Source: Shewanella abyssi (GTDB lineage Bacteria; Pseudomonadota; Gammaproteobacteria; Enterobacterales; Shewanellaceae). From it: a stretch of 64,000 bases of DNA. The translations under genes were made by a program, and so were the position numbers. The notes under the pieces were generated by a model. It saw nothing but the letters and a program-made list of their open reading frames with translations. It was not told where the DNA came from and ran no database searches. The stretch covers positions 1 through 64,000 of the forward strand of contig NZ_JAKIKR010000015.1 in NCBI RefSeq assembly GCF_023284025.1. Direction: 5' to 3'. This document shows, one piece after another, positions 35,352 to 43,550 of this stretch (its first letter is position 1; every line of letters starts with the position of its first letter).

Positions 35352-35701
35352 TGAAAACCTCTTTTGCCATTGCAGCTATCGCAGTGTTATTGTCTTGCAG
35401 TGTTTGGGCCGCTCCCAACGTTATTAAGCCCCATCACGTAGAAGCGTTAGGTAGTGACATGAATTGTCGCACCTGCCACACAACCAAAGGTAAGTTTCAA
35501 CGCCCTGATGCTCAAACTTGTATTGACTGCCATGGAGGGATGGCTGACATTCCGACGCAGCCTAATCGTTGGGATAAAAATCCACATAATTCACACCATT
35601 ATGAAGACTTACTTGAGTGTACAGTGTGTCATTCTGAGCACAAAGCCTCTAAACCTCTTTGTGTAGATTGTCATGTAGTGGAGTTTCCTAACCTAAAATA
35701 A
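35351..35701 (+). CDS. Small periplasmic tetrahaem cytochrome c
   Basis: 116 residues. The signal peptide ends SCSVWA|AP. Four CxxCH motifs (CRTCH, CIDCH, CTVCH, CVDCH) and extra His (HH at 28-29, HNSHHYE) for axial ligation match the small tetrahaem domain fused to Fcc3-type fumarate reductases. Here it is a separate subunit, translationally coupled to the flavoprotein by a one-base overlap. It would pass electrons from a periplasmic quinol dehydrogenase (CymA in Shewanella, outside this window) to the FAD. Confidence 0.9.
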   Translation: MKTSFAIAAIAVLLSCSVWAAPNVIKPHHVEALGSDMNCRTCHTTKGKFQRPDAQTCIDCHGGMADIPTQPNRWDKNPHNSHHYEDLLECTVCHSEHKASKPLCVDCHVVEFPNLK

Positions 35702-36056
35702 GTGTGTTAATTGGGTTGTTGAACTCTCTCGATTGTTTTCTGCTGTTCATAGGCTGTGATTTTTCGCACTGTCTTTAATGTAGAAGTAATCAAGAAAACA
35801 ACCCATTAGCTTCGTTGCAATGCTTCTATTACTACGCTATGAATTTTCGCTTATCCTGCTGCGAAACATTCAAGCCAGATACTACAAGCATTGTATTCGA
35901 AGAATAGTTCTCATCGATTTAGAGCTTTGCATATTTAAATAGCGGTAGATTTTGATTTTCTCACTGCAATGGTTAGTTCGACGTGGCAGAGAGGACTCTA
36001 GTTTATAGGAGGAAGATAGGCTGAGCCCGAAAAATTACAGGCCCTAATTGAACGGA
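35702..36056. other. Spacer after the cytochrome gene
   Basis: 355 bp without a gene. The arms TGGGTTGTT (35712-35720) and AACAACCCA (35797-35805) could close a long stem-loop just after the cytochrome stop. There is no T run, so I do not call it a terminator. Confidence 0.4.
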
Positions 36057-36893
36057 TTAAGGCTCTTGGATATGGATCTCTTTCACTGGGCAGGGGAACT
36101 CTATTTCTGCCAGTTTTAGGGCCTTCATTATGCGGGAGTTTGTCTGGTATTTATCTTGGAAGTAACTTTCGGTTGCGACCCAATAACGGATGCCAATTTC
36201 AATACCGATGCTATTAAAGTCATTTATGCCGACTTGGGCATGCTCTGCATTACTGACATGGGGACTGTCCGCCAACACTTTCGATAGTATTGCGACCACG
36301 GCGTCGGGATCGGATTTATAACTAATATTAAGTTCAGTTTCGACCAGTTTATTGGCAAATGAATTATGCAATACTTCGCCAACAATATGCTTATTAGGCA
36401 CATTTATCTGTTCGCCATCTTCATTGGTTAATACGGTCATGCCTAAGTGGATGTCTTTGACTAAGCCGCTTACCCCTTGCACTTCTATGGTGTTACCGAC
36501 AATGAAGGGGCGTGTCACTATAATGGTGATACCCGCTGCATAGTTGGCTAACATGCCTTGCATCGCTAGACCTGCACCCAAGGATGCGGCACCTATTGCT
36601 GCGACCATTGGGGTGACGCTAATACCTAGTTTTCCTAGTGCGATTACACCGACTAATATGATCACTAGAATACGCACAAAATTACTGGTGAAATTACTGA
36701 GGGTAATATCCAACTCATGCTTTTCGAAAAGGCGGGTGACAAGGTTAGACGCTTTAGCGGCAACCCATAAACCGATGAGAAAAATCAGTGTGGCGCCTAA
36801 AATACTAAAACTATACTGCACGATAAACTCAGTGATCATGTTATAGGCATTTTGTAGTTGAGCAATCTCTTGATCTAAACCTTGTTCGTTCAT
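36057..36893 (-). CDS. Small-conductance mechanosensitive channel (MscS family)
   Basis: 278 residues, like E. coli MscS (286). Three N-terminal membrane helices are followed by the pore helix AAIGAASLGAGLAMQGMLANYAAGITIIVTRPF, the Gly/Ala-rich TM3 signature. The beta domain reads VGNTIEVQGVSGLVKDIHLGMTVLTNEDGEQINVPNKHI and an alpha/beta cage follows. It opens under membrane tension on hypo-osmotic shock. It is monocistronic and convergent with the cytochrome gene. Confidence 0.93.
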   Translation of the reverse strand: MNEQGLDQEIAQLQNAYNMITEFIVQYSFSILGATLIFLIGLWVAAKASNLVTRLFEKHELDITLSNFTSNFVRILVIILVGVIALGKLGISVTPMVAAIGAASLGAGLAMQGMLANYAAGITIIVTRPFIVGNTIEVQGVSGLVKDIHLGMTVLTNEDGEQINVPNKHIVGEVLHNSFANKLVETELNISYKSDPDAVVAILSKVLADSPHVSNAEHAQVGINDFNSIGIEIGIRYWVATESYFQDKYQTNSRIMKALKLAEIEFPCPVKEIHIQEP

Positions 36894-37104
36894 TCTTTGG
36901 TCCTTTAAGACAACATTTTCACTTTGCAGCTTACTGAAGTTACACCGCTTTGTAACTTGCTATTTACGTAGCCGATATTACGTTTTCAACTTTTACACGG
37001 CTATTTAACTAACCGTGAAGACGATCATAATTTAAAGCTAACTTCATGTGATATTAATAATAATGGGTTATTCTCAAAGCTAATGCTAATTAACGAGATC
37101 AACA

Positions 37105-37563
37105 ATGAAAGCGATTATTCTGATTCTATGCAGTTTGCTTATCACCCCAGCGTGGGCCAATACGTATGTTGTTGGCGACCAGATGGAAACGTTGAAACTT
37201 CAAGATCAATATGAAGCCGATTATGCGATTGATAGTAGCATCCAGCAGGTGCTATTTAGTCGCAGCATGGATGGTGGCACTATCATTCAAACTGCGTTAG
37301 ACGAGCAACCTGAGTTGTATAACGAGGGTGATTTGGCTTATGTTGCTGATGTCAGTGGTATGCCTTCACTAATTGCGCGTTTTGTGGCGATCCCACAGTT
37401 TAAGAAATTTAGCTATCGTGTGGCACTCGATCGAGATGGTGAGATCACCAAAGCGCTCCCCACTCAAGAAGATCAAGCCACGCTAATTCAAATTAGCGAC
37501 AACAAAATTACCCGAATCAGCTATTTTTACTCAGCAGAGTCATTGTTAGAGGCGTTGAAATAA
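37105..37563 (+). CDS. Uncharacterised periplasmic protein (thioredoxin-fold, YtfJ-like?)
   Basis: 152 residues. The signal peptide is MKAIILILCSLLITPAWA|NT. The rest (VVGDQMETLKLQDQYEADYAIDSSIQQVLFSRSMDGGTIIQTAL ... LIARFVAIPQF ... YRVALDRDGEITKALPTQEDQATLIQI) has the strand order and the late VALDRDGEITK segment of thioredoxin-like periplasmic proteins, but no CxxC pair, so redox activity is unlikely. It is monocistronic, with a terminator directly downstream. I do not recognise a specific function. Confidence 0.6.
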   Translation: MKAIILILCSLLITPAWANTYVVGDQMETLKLQDQYEADYAIDSSIQQVLFSRSMDGGTIIQTALDEQPELYNEGDLAYVADVSGMPSLIARFVAIPQFKKFSYRVALDRDGEITKALPTQEDQATLIQISDNKITRISYFYSAESLLEALK

Positions 37564-37570
37564 GCGCATT

Positions 37571-37596
37571 AAAAAGGCGCGATAAGCGCCTTTTTT
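37571..37596. terminator. Bidirectional terminator, periplasmic protein / DUF465 gene
   Basis: AAAAAGGCGC-GATAA-GCGCCTTTTTT between convergent genes. Confidence 0.85.
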
Positions 37597-37609
37597 AGTG
37601 GGTTAATGA

Positions 37610-37825
37610 TTAAGCAGAATGCCCCTTCAAAATATCGTAAAGCTCCTCTTTCAAATGCAACTTCTGTAGTTTTAGCTCGTGCACTTCTGGGGTGTAATCG
37701 CTAGCGCTGTGTTGTTCCAGGCTTTTAATCTCCTCATCGAGTAGATTGTGCTTGTTAAACTTTTTCTGAAAATGAGCATCTGAAGTCTTAAGTGTACTGA
37801 TCAAATCTCTATATTCTGGAAACAT
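37610..37825 (-). CDS. DUF465 (YdcH-like) small coiled-coil protein
   Basis: 71 residues, mostly helical and highly charged: FPEYRDLISTLKTSDAHFQKKFNKHNLLDEEIKSLEQ...LHELKLQKLHLKEELYDIL. This matches the YdcH/DUF465 family (a FxxL...HxxFxxL N-terminal helix, then KxxKLxLKDEI). The family's function is unknown. It is cytosolic and monocistronic. Confidence 0.85.
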   Translation of the reverse strand: MFPEYRDLISTLKTSDAHFQKKFNKHNLLDEEIKSLEQHSASDYTPEVHELKLQKLHLKEELYDILKGHSA

Positions 37826-38200
37826 GCAGGCTGTCCTTTTACTGATATTTTCGTCGGTTCAATTTTAAATTAGCGCGTTTACTTCAACTAAAGTGTGAGG
37901 TGGATCGTGTTCTGCGGCTTTGCTTTTAGGGTTTGAACTGAAAATTTATAATCTACTGTTTTTAATGTGTTTATTAACGGATGTTCACTGTAGGAATTTG
38001 TTCATTGATATCAACTGGCACTCTGCAGTGCAGCTGCTATATTTTTACCACTCTATAGTTATTGTTTTGGTAACTAGATTACGACAATTCATTTACTCTT
38101 GGCAGGAAAAATGTGATCCAGTTAACCTTATCGCGGTCGATACTAGGTTAAAGTCGATTTATTAAGAATTTTATAATCAAAATTGAAAGGGGTTTTCACA
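37826..38200. other. udp upstream region
   Basis: 375 bp without a gene, AT-rich; it holds the CRP-like site at 38112-38127. In-frame extension of udp to 38183 is not supported. Confidence 0.45.
38112..38127 (+). promoter_or_regulatory. Candidate CRP site upstream of udp
   Basis: TGTGA-N6-TAACC, 8 of 10 consensus half-site positions, 73 bp before the udp start. In E. coli udp is controlled by CRP and CytR, which makes the position plausible. Confidence 0.4.
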
Positions 38201-38959
38201 ATGTCTGATGTATTTCATTTAGGCTTAACCAAAGAGATGTTGGACGGTGCTAGCTTGGCGATTGTGCCCGGTGATCCAGAGCGCGTTAAACGCATTGCAG
38301 AGTTAATGGACAATGCAACATTTCTAGCCAGCCACCGCGAGTACACTAGTTATCTAGCATATATAGATGGCAAGCCTGTTGTTATTTGTTCTACAGGGAT
38401 TGGTGGTCCGTCAACCTCTATTGCAGTTGAAGAGCTAGCACAACTAGGTGTGCGTACCTTCTTACGCGTTGGAACTACAGGTGCAATTCAGCCACAGGTC
38501 AATGTTGGTGATGTTATTGTCACGCAAGCGTCTGTCCGTTTGGATGGTGCAAGCTTGCATTTTGCCCCAATGGAATACCCTGCTGTGGCAGACTTTGAAT
38601 GTACAACGGCTATGGTTGCGGCTTGCCGCGATGCAGGTCTAGAGCCTCATATCGGTATCACAGCTTCATCAGATACCTTCTACCCAGGACAAGAGCGTTA
38701 CGATACGGTTTCAGGCCGCATTACTCGTCAGTTCAAAGGGTCGATGCAAGAGTGGCAAGATCTTGGTGTGCTCAACTATGAAATGGAGTCTTCGACTCTG
38801 TTCACTATGTGTGCTTCACAAGGTTGGCGCGCAGCCTGTGTTGCGGGTGTCATTGTAAACCGCACACAACAAGAGATCCCAGATGAGGCTACGATGAAGA
38901 AAACAGAAGTAAGTGCTGTTTCTATCGTCGTGGCAGCAGCGAAAAAGCTGTTGGCTTAG
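38201..38959 (+). CDS. udp: Uridine phosphorylase
   Basis: 252 residues from ATG 38201 ([38 protein letters not shown]), with AAAGGGG eight bases upstream; E. coli Udp has 253. Phosphorolyses uridine to uracil and ribose-1-phosphate in the cytosol. Family signatures are [41 protein letters not shown] and [13 protein letters not shown]. It is convergent with a Tsx-like nucleoside channel gene, so uptake and breakdown of nucleosides lie side by side. Confidence 0.97.
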   Translation: MSDVFHLGLTKEMLDGASLAIVPGDPERVKRIAELMDNATFLASHREYTSYLAYIDGKPVVICSTGIGGPSTSIAVEELAQLGVRTFLRVGTTGAIQPQVNVGDVIVTQASVRLDGASLHFAPMEYPAVADFECTTAMVAACRDAGLEPHIGITASSDTFYPGQERYDTVSGRITRQFKGSMQEWQDLGVLNYEMESSTLFTMCASQGWRAACVAGVIVNRTQQEIPDEATMKKTEVSAVSIVVAAAKKLLA

Positions 38960-38999
38960 GCCGTAGCAGATTCGCTATAAGAGGGTCTATTAGCGAATA

Positions 39000-39027
39000 A
39001 AAAAAGGCGCATTATGCGCCTTTTTTA
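39000..39027. terminator. Bidirectional terminator, udp / tsx-like gene
   Basis: AAAAAGGCGCA-TTA-TGCGCCTTTTTT between convergent genes. Confidence 0.88.
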
Positions 39028-39055
39028 TTGTTATAAACTGGAGTTAAAGCGCTAC

Positions 39056-39808
39056 TTAGAAGTGATATTTAGCAATCACAGAGTAGGTGTTTTGATCGAT
39101 ACCATCGACGCCATATTTGTTTTTCCAGTAATCATATTCGATACCCACAAACAGCTTATTCTTCTTATGCTCACCGAAAACAATGGCACCCAAGTCATAC
39201 TTTAGCTGTGGGTTGAAGTGGAAGTTGCTCTCATATGCATCTTCATCAGTGGCAAATACCCAATCAAAGAAACCATCAAATACGATGTTAGAGTCACCGA
39301 CTGGGAAGTCCATTCTAAATGCTGGAGTTAGCTGCCAACCATCACTAATATTGTCGCTACCAGTGGCATGTCTGCGGTAGGTATTGAGCTGAAAATAACT
39401 GAAGCCAGGTACATTAATATCCATACCTACACCATATAAAAAGCTCTTTACTGGGCCTTCACCCTCTTCAAAAGCTAATGCTAACGACAGATCGGTAATC
39501 GGCCCCATAGCCACTTTTTCACCTAGGATCTTGCTCGCACTCAAGCGCGTCGATATCTCACCATAGGTGGTGCTATCTTTGCCGGCATTTGAGCCGTTAA
39601 AGTAGATCACATCTTGGAAAGCAAACCAGTCACCATATTTCCAGTCGCCGGCGGTCTCAAAGGTAAATGTTGTTTGTGACTCGGACGGTGCTAAATCATA
39701 ATTATCACCGTAAAGTGCGGTCACACTCGCATCCCACCAGTTAATCATGTTGTCAGCCATAGCTGTTGGACTCACTAATAGCGCTAGGCATAGCCAATTC
39801 TTATTCAT
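39056..39808 (-). CDS. Nucleoside-specific outer-membrane channel (Tsx/OmpK family)
   Basis: 250 residues. The signal peptide is MNKNWLCLALLVSPTAMA|DN and the C-terminus ends in Phe (VIAKYHF) as barrels require. Tsx-family segments include INWWDASVTALYGDNYDLAPSESQTTFTFETAGDWKYGDWFAFQD, EISTRLSASKILGEK and DGWQLTPAFRMDFP. It lets nucleosides cross the outer membrane; the convergent udp gene degrades uridine. Confidence 0.88.
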   Translation of the reverse strand: MNKNWLCLALLVSPTAMADNMINWWDASVTALYGDNYDLAPSESQTTFTFETAGDWKYGDWFAFQDVIYFNGSNAGKDSTTYGEISTRLSASKILGEKVAMGPITDLSLALAFEEGEGPVKSFLYGVGMDINVPGFSYFQLNTYRRHATGSDNISDGWQLTPAFRMDFPVGDSNIVFDGFFDWVFATDEDAYESNFHFNPQLKYDLGAIVFGEHKKNKLFVGIEYDYWKNKYGVDGIDQNTYSVIAKYHF

Positions 39809-40521
39809 CTCAAAACCTTTTTTAGTGCAGCTAACGCTGCTTATCTGTATGGGATTTTACACTCTATGGTGTATTCAATCATTGCTTTATTAATTAAGGG
39901 TAAAGTGAATACCAATTCCATTAAAGATGTGATTAATTCAGAGCTCTCTCAGGGCTTTCTATTTCAGGCGCATTGTGGAAGAAATGGTTATTCCCTTTTA
40001 AGACAATGCAACGCAGCAGTGAAAGTCCTGAGAAGCTCACGTTGTGCGGGTTTAAAATCACTTTATACTGCGCATGTGGTTCTCGATATAGAATCACTAT
40101 TAGCTACAACCCACTTGCTTGCCTAAAGTGATTTTAATTCCTGCTGAATGAGCAACTACTTAATTGAATTGGTATAAGTTGAAACGCGCGTTATTTAGTC
40201 GTTTCAATGGCGATGAATATAGGCTGAAAGTTAGTAATATTCAAAGAGTTTGTTGCGCTTTCTTGCGCTAGATTTTAAATATTTTATTATGAAACATCAT
40301 GGTGCTTAGTGTTCTGTGGGGCGATGGCGTTTCACTACCACCCTAGCGACCATTAGTAACATGCTTTTATTCAAGTGTTTACTGTTACACTCAGCGCCAA
40401 GGGCACACTTTGTAATCGCCGATGTTGAATCAAATTGTTAACAATATTGACATATTATGTCGCTATAAAAACAGACAACTGATATAGTCGGTAGCAGCAC
40501 TCTTTCATTTCAGGGGGAAAT
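39809..40521. other. Long divergent spacer between tsx-like and nfeD-like genes
   Basis: 713 bp; the first half is largely a MITE (39909-40175, listed separately). The second half is AT-rich and must contain the promoter of the NfeD/SPFH operon. No gene is supported. Confidence 0.5.
39909..40175. mobile_element. MITE-like element with 16-bp terminal inverted repeats
   Basis: 267 bp. The left end ATACCAATTCCATTAA and right end TTAATTGAATTGGTAT are inverted repeats with one mismatch. There is no coding capacity; an in-frame stretch at 39866-40126 crosses its left edge and is not a gene. The internal sequence resembles, from memory, a miniature element common in marine gammaproteobacteria. It lies in noncoding DNA, as expected. 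The target duplication is not clear. Confidence 0.65.
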
Positions 40522-40998
40522 ATGGAGTTATCAAATCCAATCATGATCTGGGCCTGTATAGGTTTATTTTTAATGTTAGCGGAGATTATTTTACCTGGGG
40601 GTATTGTTATTCTCCTTGGTGCTGCTTGTTTAGTTGTTGCTGGAGGGTTAGCGACGGGCTTGGTTGAGGGGATCGTACAAAGTCTCACACTTTGGTTCAT
40701 CACTTCTATGGTGTTAATGCTGCTGTTTAGACAAGTCACGCAAAAGCTTATTGGTGGAGATGCACACGTTGGTAATACAGATGAAGAGCTCGAACTCTAT
40801 AATCAAATTGCTTTAGTCAAACAAACCATTGGGCCAGCACAAAAAACCGGCCGTATTGAGTTTCAAGGAAGTGAATGGCCCGCATTGGGAGACGGCAGTG
40901 AAATTGCTGAGGGTTCTCAAGTTAGGGTGATCTGTCGAGACAACATAGCGTTAGTCGTCGAACCGTTAGTAGAGAGAGTTGAAGATTTAGCTAAATAA
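40522..40998 (+). CDS. NfeD-family membrane protein
   Basis: 158 residues. Three N-terminal membrane helices (about 7-75: IMIWACIGLFLMLAEIILPGG, IVILLGAACLVVAGGLATGLV, SLTLWFITSMVLMLLFR) precede a soluble OB-fold domain ending VRVICRDNIALVVEPL, as in short NfeD proteins. NfeD partners SPFH proteins in membrane microdomains, and two SPFH genes follow directly (41 bp, then a one-base overlap). It starts at ATG 40522 with GGGGG upstream. Confidence 0.9.
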   Translation: MELSNPIMIWACIGLFLMLAEIILPGGIVILLGAACLVVAGGLATGLVEGIVQSLTLWFITSMVLMLLFRQVTQKLIGGDAHVGNTDEELELYNQIALVKQTIGPAQKTGRIEFQGSEWPALGDGSEIAEGSQVRVICRDNIALVVEPLVERVEDLAK

Positions 40999-41039
40999 TT
41001 CAACTATTACACTGTCGATATTAGGGAAGGGATCTATAC

Positions 41040-41969
41040 ATGTTTATATTTACACTGTTTGTTCTATTTGTTTTTTTCATTCTTTATAAGTTGTTACTCA
41101 TCGTCCCTATGCGCGAAGTCAATGTTATTGAGCGCTTAGGTAAATTCCGTAATGTACTACAGCCGGGCTTTCATTTTCTAATCCCATTTTTTGATCGGGT
41201 TGCTTATAAACATGAGATCCGTGAGCAGGTACTCGATGTTCCGCCGCAAAGCTGTATTTCAAAAGACAATACCCAACTGGAAGTGGATGGGCTGGTCTAT
41301 CTCAAAGTGATGGACGGTAAGCTTGCTAGTTACGGTATTGAGGACTATCGCCGTGCTGCGGTCAATCTAGCACAAACCACAATGCGTTCTGAGATCGGTA
41401 AATTGAATTTGAGTCAGACGTTCTCGGAACGAGATAGTCTTAACGAATCTATTGTGCGCGAGATTGATAAAGCCTCTGATCCTTGGGGGATCAAAGTGCT
41501 TCGTTACGAAATTAAGAATATTACCCCATCTAGAAAAGTGATTCATACACTAGAGAAGCAGATGGAGGCAGAGCGTCGCAAGCGTGCCGAAATCACTTTA
41601 GCCAATGCAGAAAAGGCCGCGATGATAAACCTATCTCAAGGTGAACGTCAGGAAGCCATTAACCTATCTGAAGGTGAAAAGCAGCGCCGCATTAACGAAG
41701 CGAAAGGTATGGGGCAAGAGATCACCATTATTGCTAAAGCTAAAACAGAGGGGATGGAGCTCGTCTCCGCTGCATTAGCCCTAGATGGCGGCAATGAAGC
41801 GATGAATATGCAGCTAAAAGAGCAGTTCATCAATCAAATAGGCAAGATTTTGCATGAAGCGGACGTCTCGATCGTGCCTGCAGAGCTGGCTAAGTTAGAA
41901 GGCTTTTTCGAAGGTATGGAGCAAGTGACTCATGCCGTGTCTGCCAATTCAGTGAAAGGAACACGCTAA
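41040..41969 (+). CDS. SPFH-domain protein (QmcA/stomatin-like), first paralogue
   Basis: 309 residues. A single N-terminal membrane helix (FIFTLFVLFVFFILYKLLLIV) precedes the SPFH domain (MREVNVIERLGKFRNVLQPGFHFLIPFFDRVAYKHEIREQVLDVPPQSCISKDN) and a long coiled coil (about 170-250: RRKRAEITLANAEKAAMINLSQGERQEAINLSEGEKQRRINEAKG). Such proteins oligomerise in the membrane and associate with NfeD and FtsH-type proteases. Its stop overlaps the start of the second SPFH gene. It is the middle gene of a three-gene operon. Confidence 0.92.
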   Translation: MFIFTLFVLFVFFILYKLLLIVPMREVNVIERLGKFRNVLQPGFHFLIPFFDRVAYKHEIREQVLDVPPQSCISKDNTQLEVDGLVYLKVMDGKLASYGIEDYRRAAVNLAQTTMRSEIGKLNLSQTFSERDSLNESIVREIDKASDPWGIKVLRYEIKNITPSRKVIHTLEKQMEAERRKRAEITLANAEKAAMINLSQGERQEAINLSEGEKQRRINEAKGMGQEITIIAKAKTEGMELVSAALALDGGNEAMNMQLKEQFINQIGKILHEADVSIVPAELAKLEGFFEGMEQVTHAVSANSVKGTR

Positions 41970-42910
41970 TGATTGCTGCAATTAATACTGATTTGATCGT
42001 ACTGGCAATTTGGGGACTTATCTTTGCCATCTTCGTTGTTAAGTTGTTTCAATCAATTCGATTGGTACCGACTAAATCTGCCTACATTGTTGAACGTCTA
42101 GGTAAATATCATTCGACACTAGATGCTGGATTCCATGCGCTGATCCCATTTGTTGATAAAGTTTCCTACATTCATGATCTCAAAGAAGAAACTATTGATG
42201 TGCCGCCACAAGAGTGTTTTTCATGTGACGAGGTCAATGTTGAAGTCGATGGGGTTATCTATATCTCAGTGACCGATCCAGTAAAGGCGAGTTATGGCGT
42301 GGTCGATTATCGCTTTGCAGCAATTCAGTTGGCGCAAACAACGACTCGCTCAGTGATTGGAACCCTTGATCTTGACCGTACATTCGAAGAGCGTGATGTG
42401 ATTAGTGCTAAGGTTGTTGAAGTACTAGATCAGGCTGGTGCTCTTTGGGGGATCCGTGTTCATCGTTATGAAATTAAAAATATCACCCCACCAGAAACGG
42501 TCAAGAATGCGATGGAGATGCAGGTTAATGCCGAGCGTGAAAAGCGCGCACTACTCGCCAAAAGTGAAGGTGATAAGCAAAGTAAGATTAACCGCTCTGA
42601 AGGTGTAAAGACCGAGACCATTAACCATTCAGAAGGTGAGATGCAGCGCCGCATCAATGAAGCCGAAGGTAAGGGCGAAGAGATCTTAACTATCGCTCGT
42701 GCAACGGCTGAATCAATCGAGCGTATGGCATCTGTTATTGCAGCTCCTGGCGGTAAGAATGTTGTGCGTATGCAGTTAGGAGCACAATATCTCAAGCAGA
42801 TGGATGGACTTAGCTCTAGCAAGAGCAAGGTTGTTTTGCCGGGTAATATGATGGATTTTGACCACTGGATGAATAGTATCGGCCTAGAAGAATCGCAGCC
42901 GAAAAACTAA
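41969..42910 (+). CDS. SPFH-domain protein (QmcA/stomatin-like), second paralogue
   Basis: 313 residues, paralogous to the preceding protein: N-terminal helix (LIVLAIWGLIFAIFVVKLF), SPFH core (SAYIVERLGKYHSTLDAGFHALIPFVDKVSYIHDLKEETIDVPPQECFSCDEVNVEVDGVIYI) and a C-terminal coiled coil. Tandem duplication followed by divergence gives two subunits that could form hetero-oligomers. Translation is coupled to the first copy (TAATG). A terminator follows. Confidence 0.92.
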   Translation: MIAAINTDLIVLAIWGLIFAIFVVKLFQSIRLVPTKSAYIVERLGKYHSTLDAGFHALIPFVDKVSYIHDLKEETIDVPPQECFSCDEVNVEVDGVIYISVTDPVKASYGVVDYRFAAIQLAQTTTRSVIGTLDLDRTFEERDVISAKVVEVLDQAGALWGIRVHRYEIKNITPPETVKNAMEMQVNAEREKRALLAKSEGDKQSKINRSEGVKTETINHSEGEMQRRINEAEGKGEEILTIARATAESIERMASVIAAPGGKNVVRMQLGAQYLKQMDGLSSSKSKVVLPGNMMDFDHWMNSIGLEESQPKN

Positions 42911-42959
42911 TACTTTTCGCTTAATCAACAGTTGATTAAGGTTTGAGCAATCCGACAAT

Positions 42960-42993
42960 AATGCTAGTTTCTAATGGAGCTAGCATTTTTTTT
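42960..42993 (+). terminator. Terminator of the NfeD-SPFH operon
   Basis: Arms AATGCTAG and CTAGCATT around a ~14-base loop, then a run of eight T. Confidence 0.8.
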
Positions 42994-43136
42994 AGCCAAT
43001 ATTGCGCTTAATGGGAACTCTCACCTACAGGGCAAACAAGTGCACGTAAGGCCGTAAGTGAAATCAGTTCAATATCAGTCTTTGTTGCTCTGAAGATAAT
43101 GGCGATGAACAATTTTAACGGGATGAGGCAGATTGT

Positions 43137-43550
43137 ATGGCTTTTGATGATAAATTTAGACTGAGTTGCCACGCGGTGATATTGCGAGAAGGTGCTAATG
43201 AGGCCGAGGTTTTATTACTTAAAGCCACATATGGATCGCTGTCATGGGGCTTACCTGGTGGGGCGCTAGAGCCCGCAGAGACAATTCATCAGGCACTTAT
43301 TCGAGAATGTCGTGAGGAGCTAGGACTCACCATCAAGATTAACTATTTGACCGGGGTTTATTATCACAGTGCCTATGACTCGCAAGCATTTCTGTTTAAA
43401 TGTGAAATGGATGAATTTGATAAAATTAAATTAAGTGATGAACACTCACAATATCTATTCATGCCCATCTCCTTGCTTTCTGCAGTACAGAGAACCAGAG
43501 TGGTTGATTGCATCGAATTTAACGGAGCGGTGATTAGCCGTAAGTTTTAA
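43137..43550 (+). CDS. NUDIX hydrolase
   Basis: 137 residues. The complete Nudix box is in GGALEPAETIHQALIRECREELGL (residues ~41-64; GX5EX7REUXEEXGU), which binds the metal and hydrolyses a nucleoside diphosphate linked to another group. It starts at ATG 43137 after GATGAGG. It is cytosolic and its substrate cannot be told from the sequence. Its 3' end overlaps the convergent GGDEF-EAL gene by 17 bp. Confidence 0.9.
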   Translation: MAFDDKFRLSCHAVILREGANEAEVLLLKATYGSLSWGLPGGALEPAETIHQALIRECREELGLTIKINYLTGVYYHSAYDSQAFLFKCEMDEFDKIKLSDEHSQYLFMPISLLSAVQRTRVVDCIEFNGAVISRKF

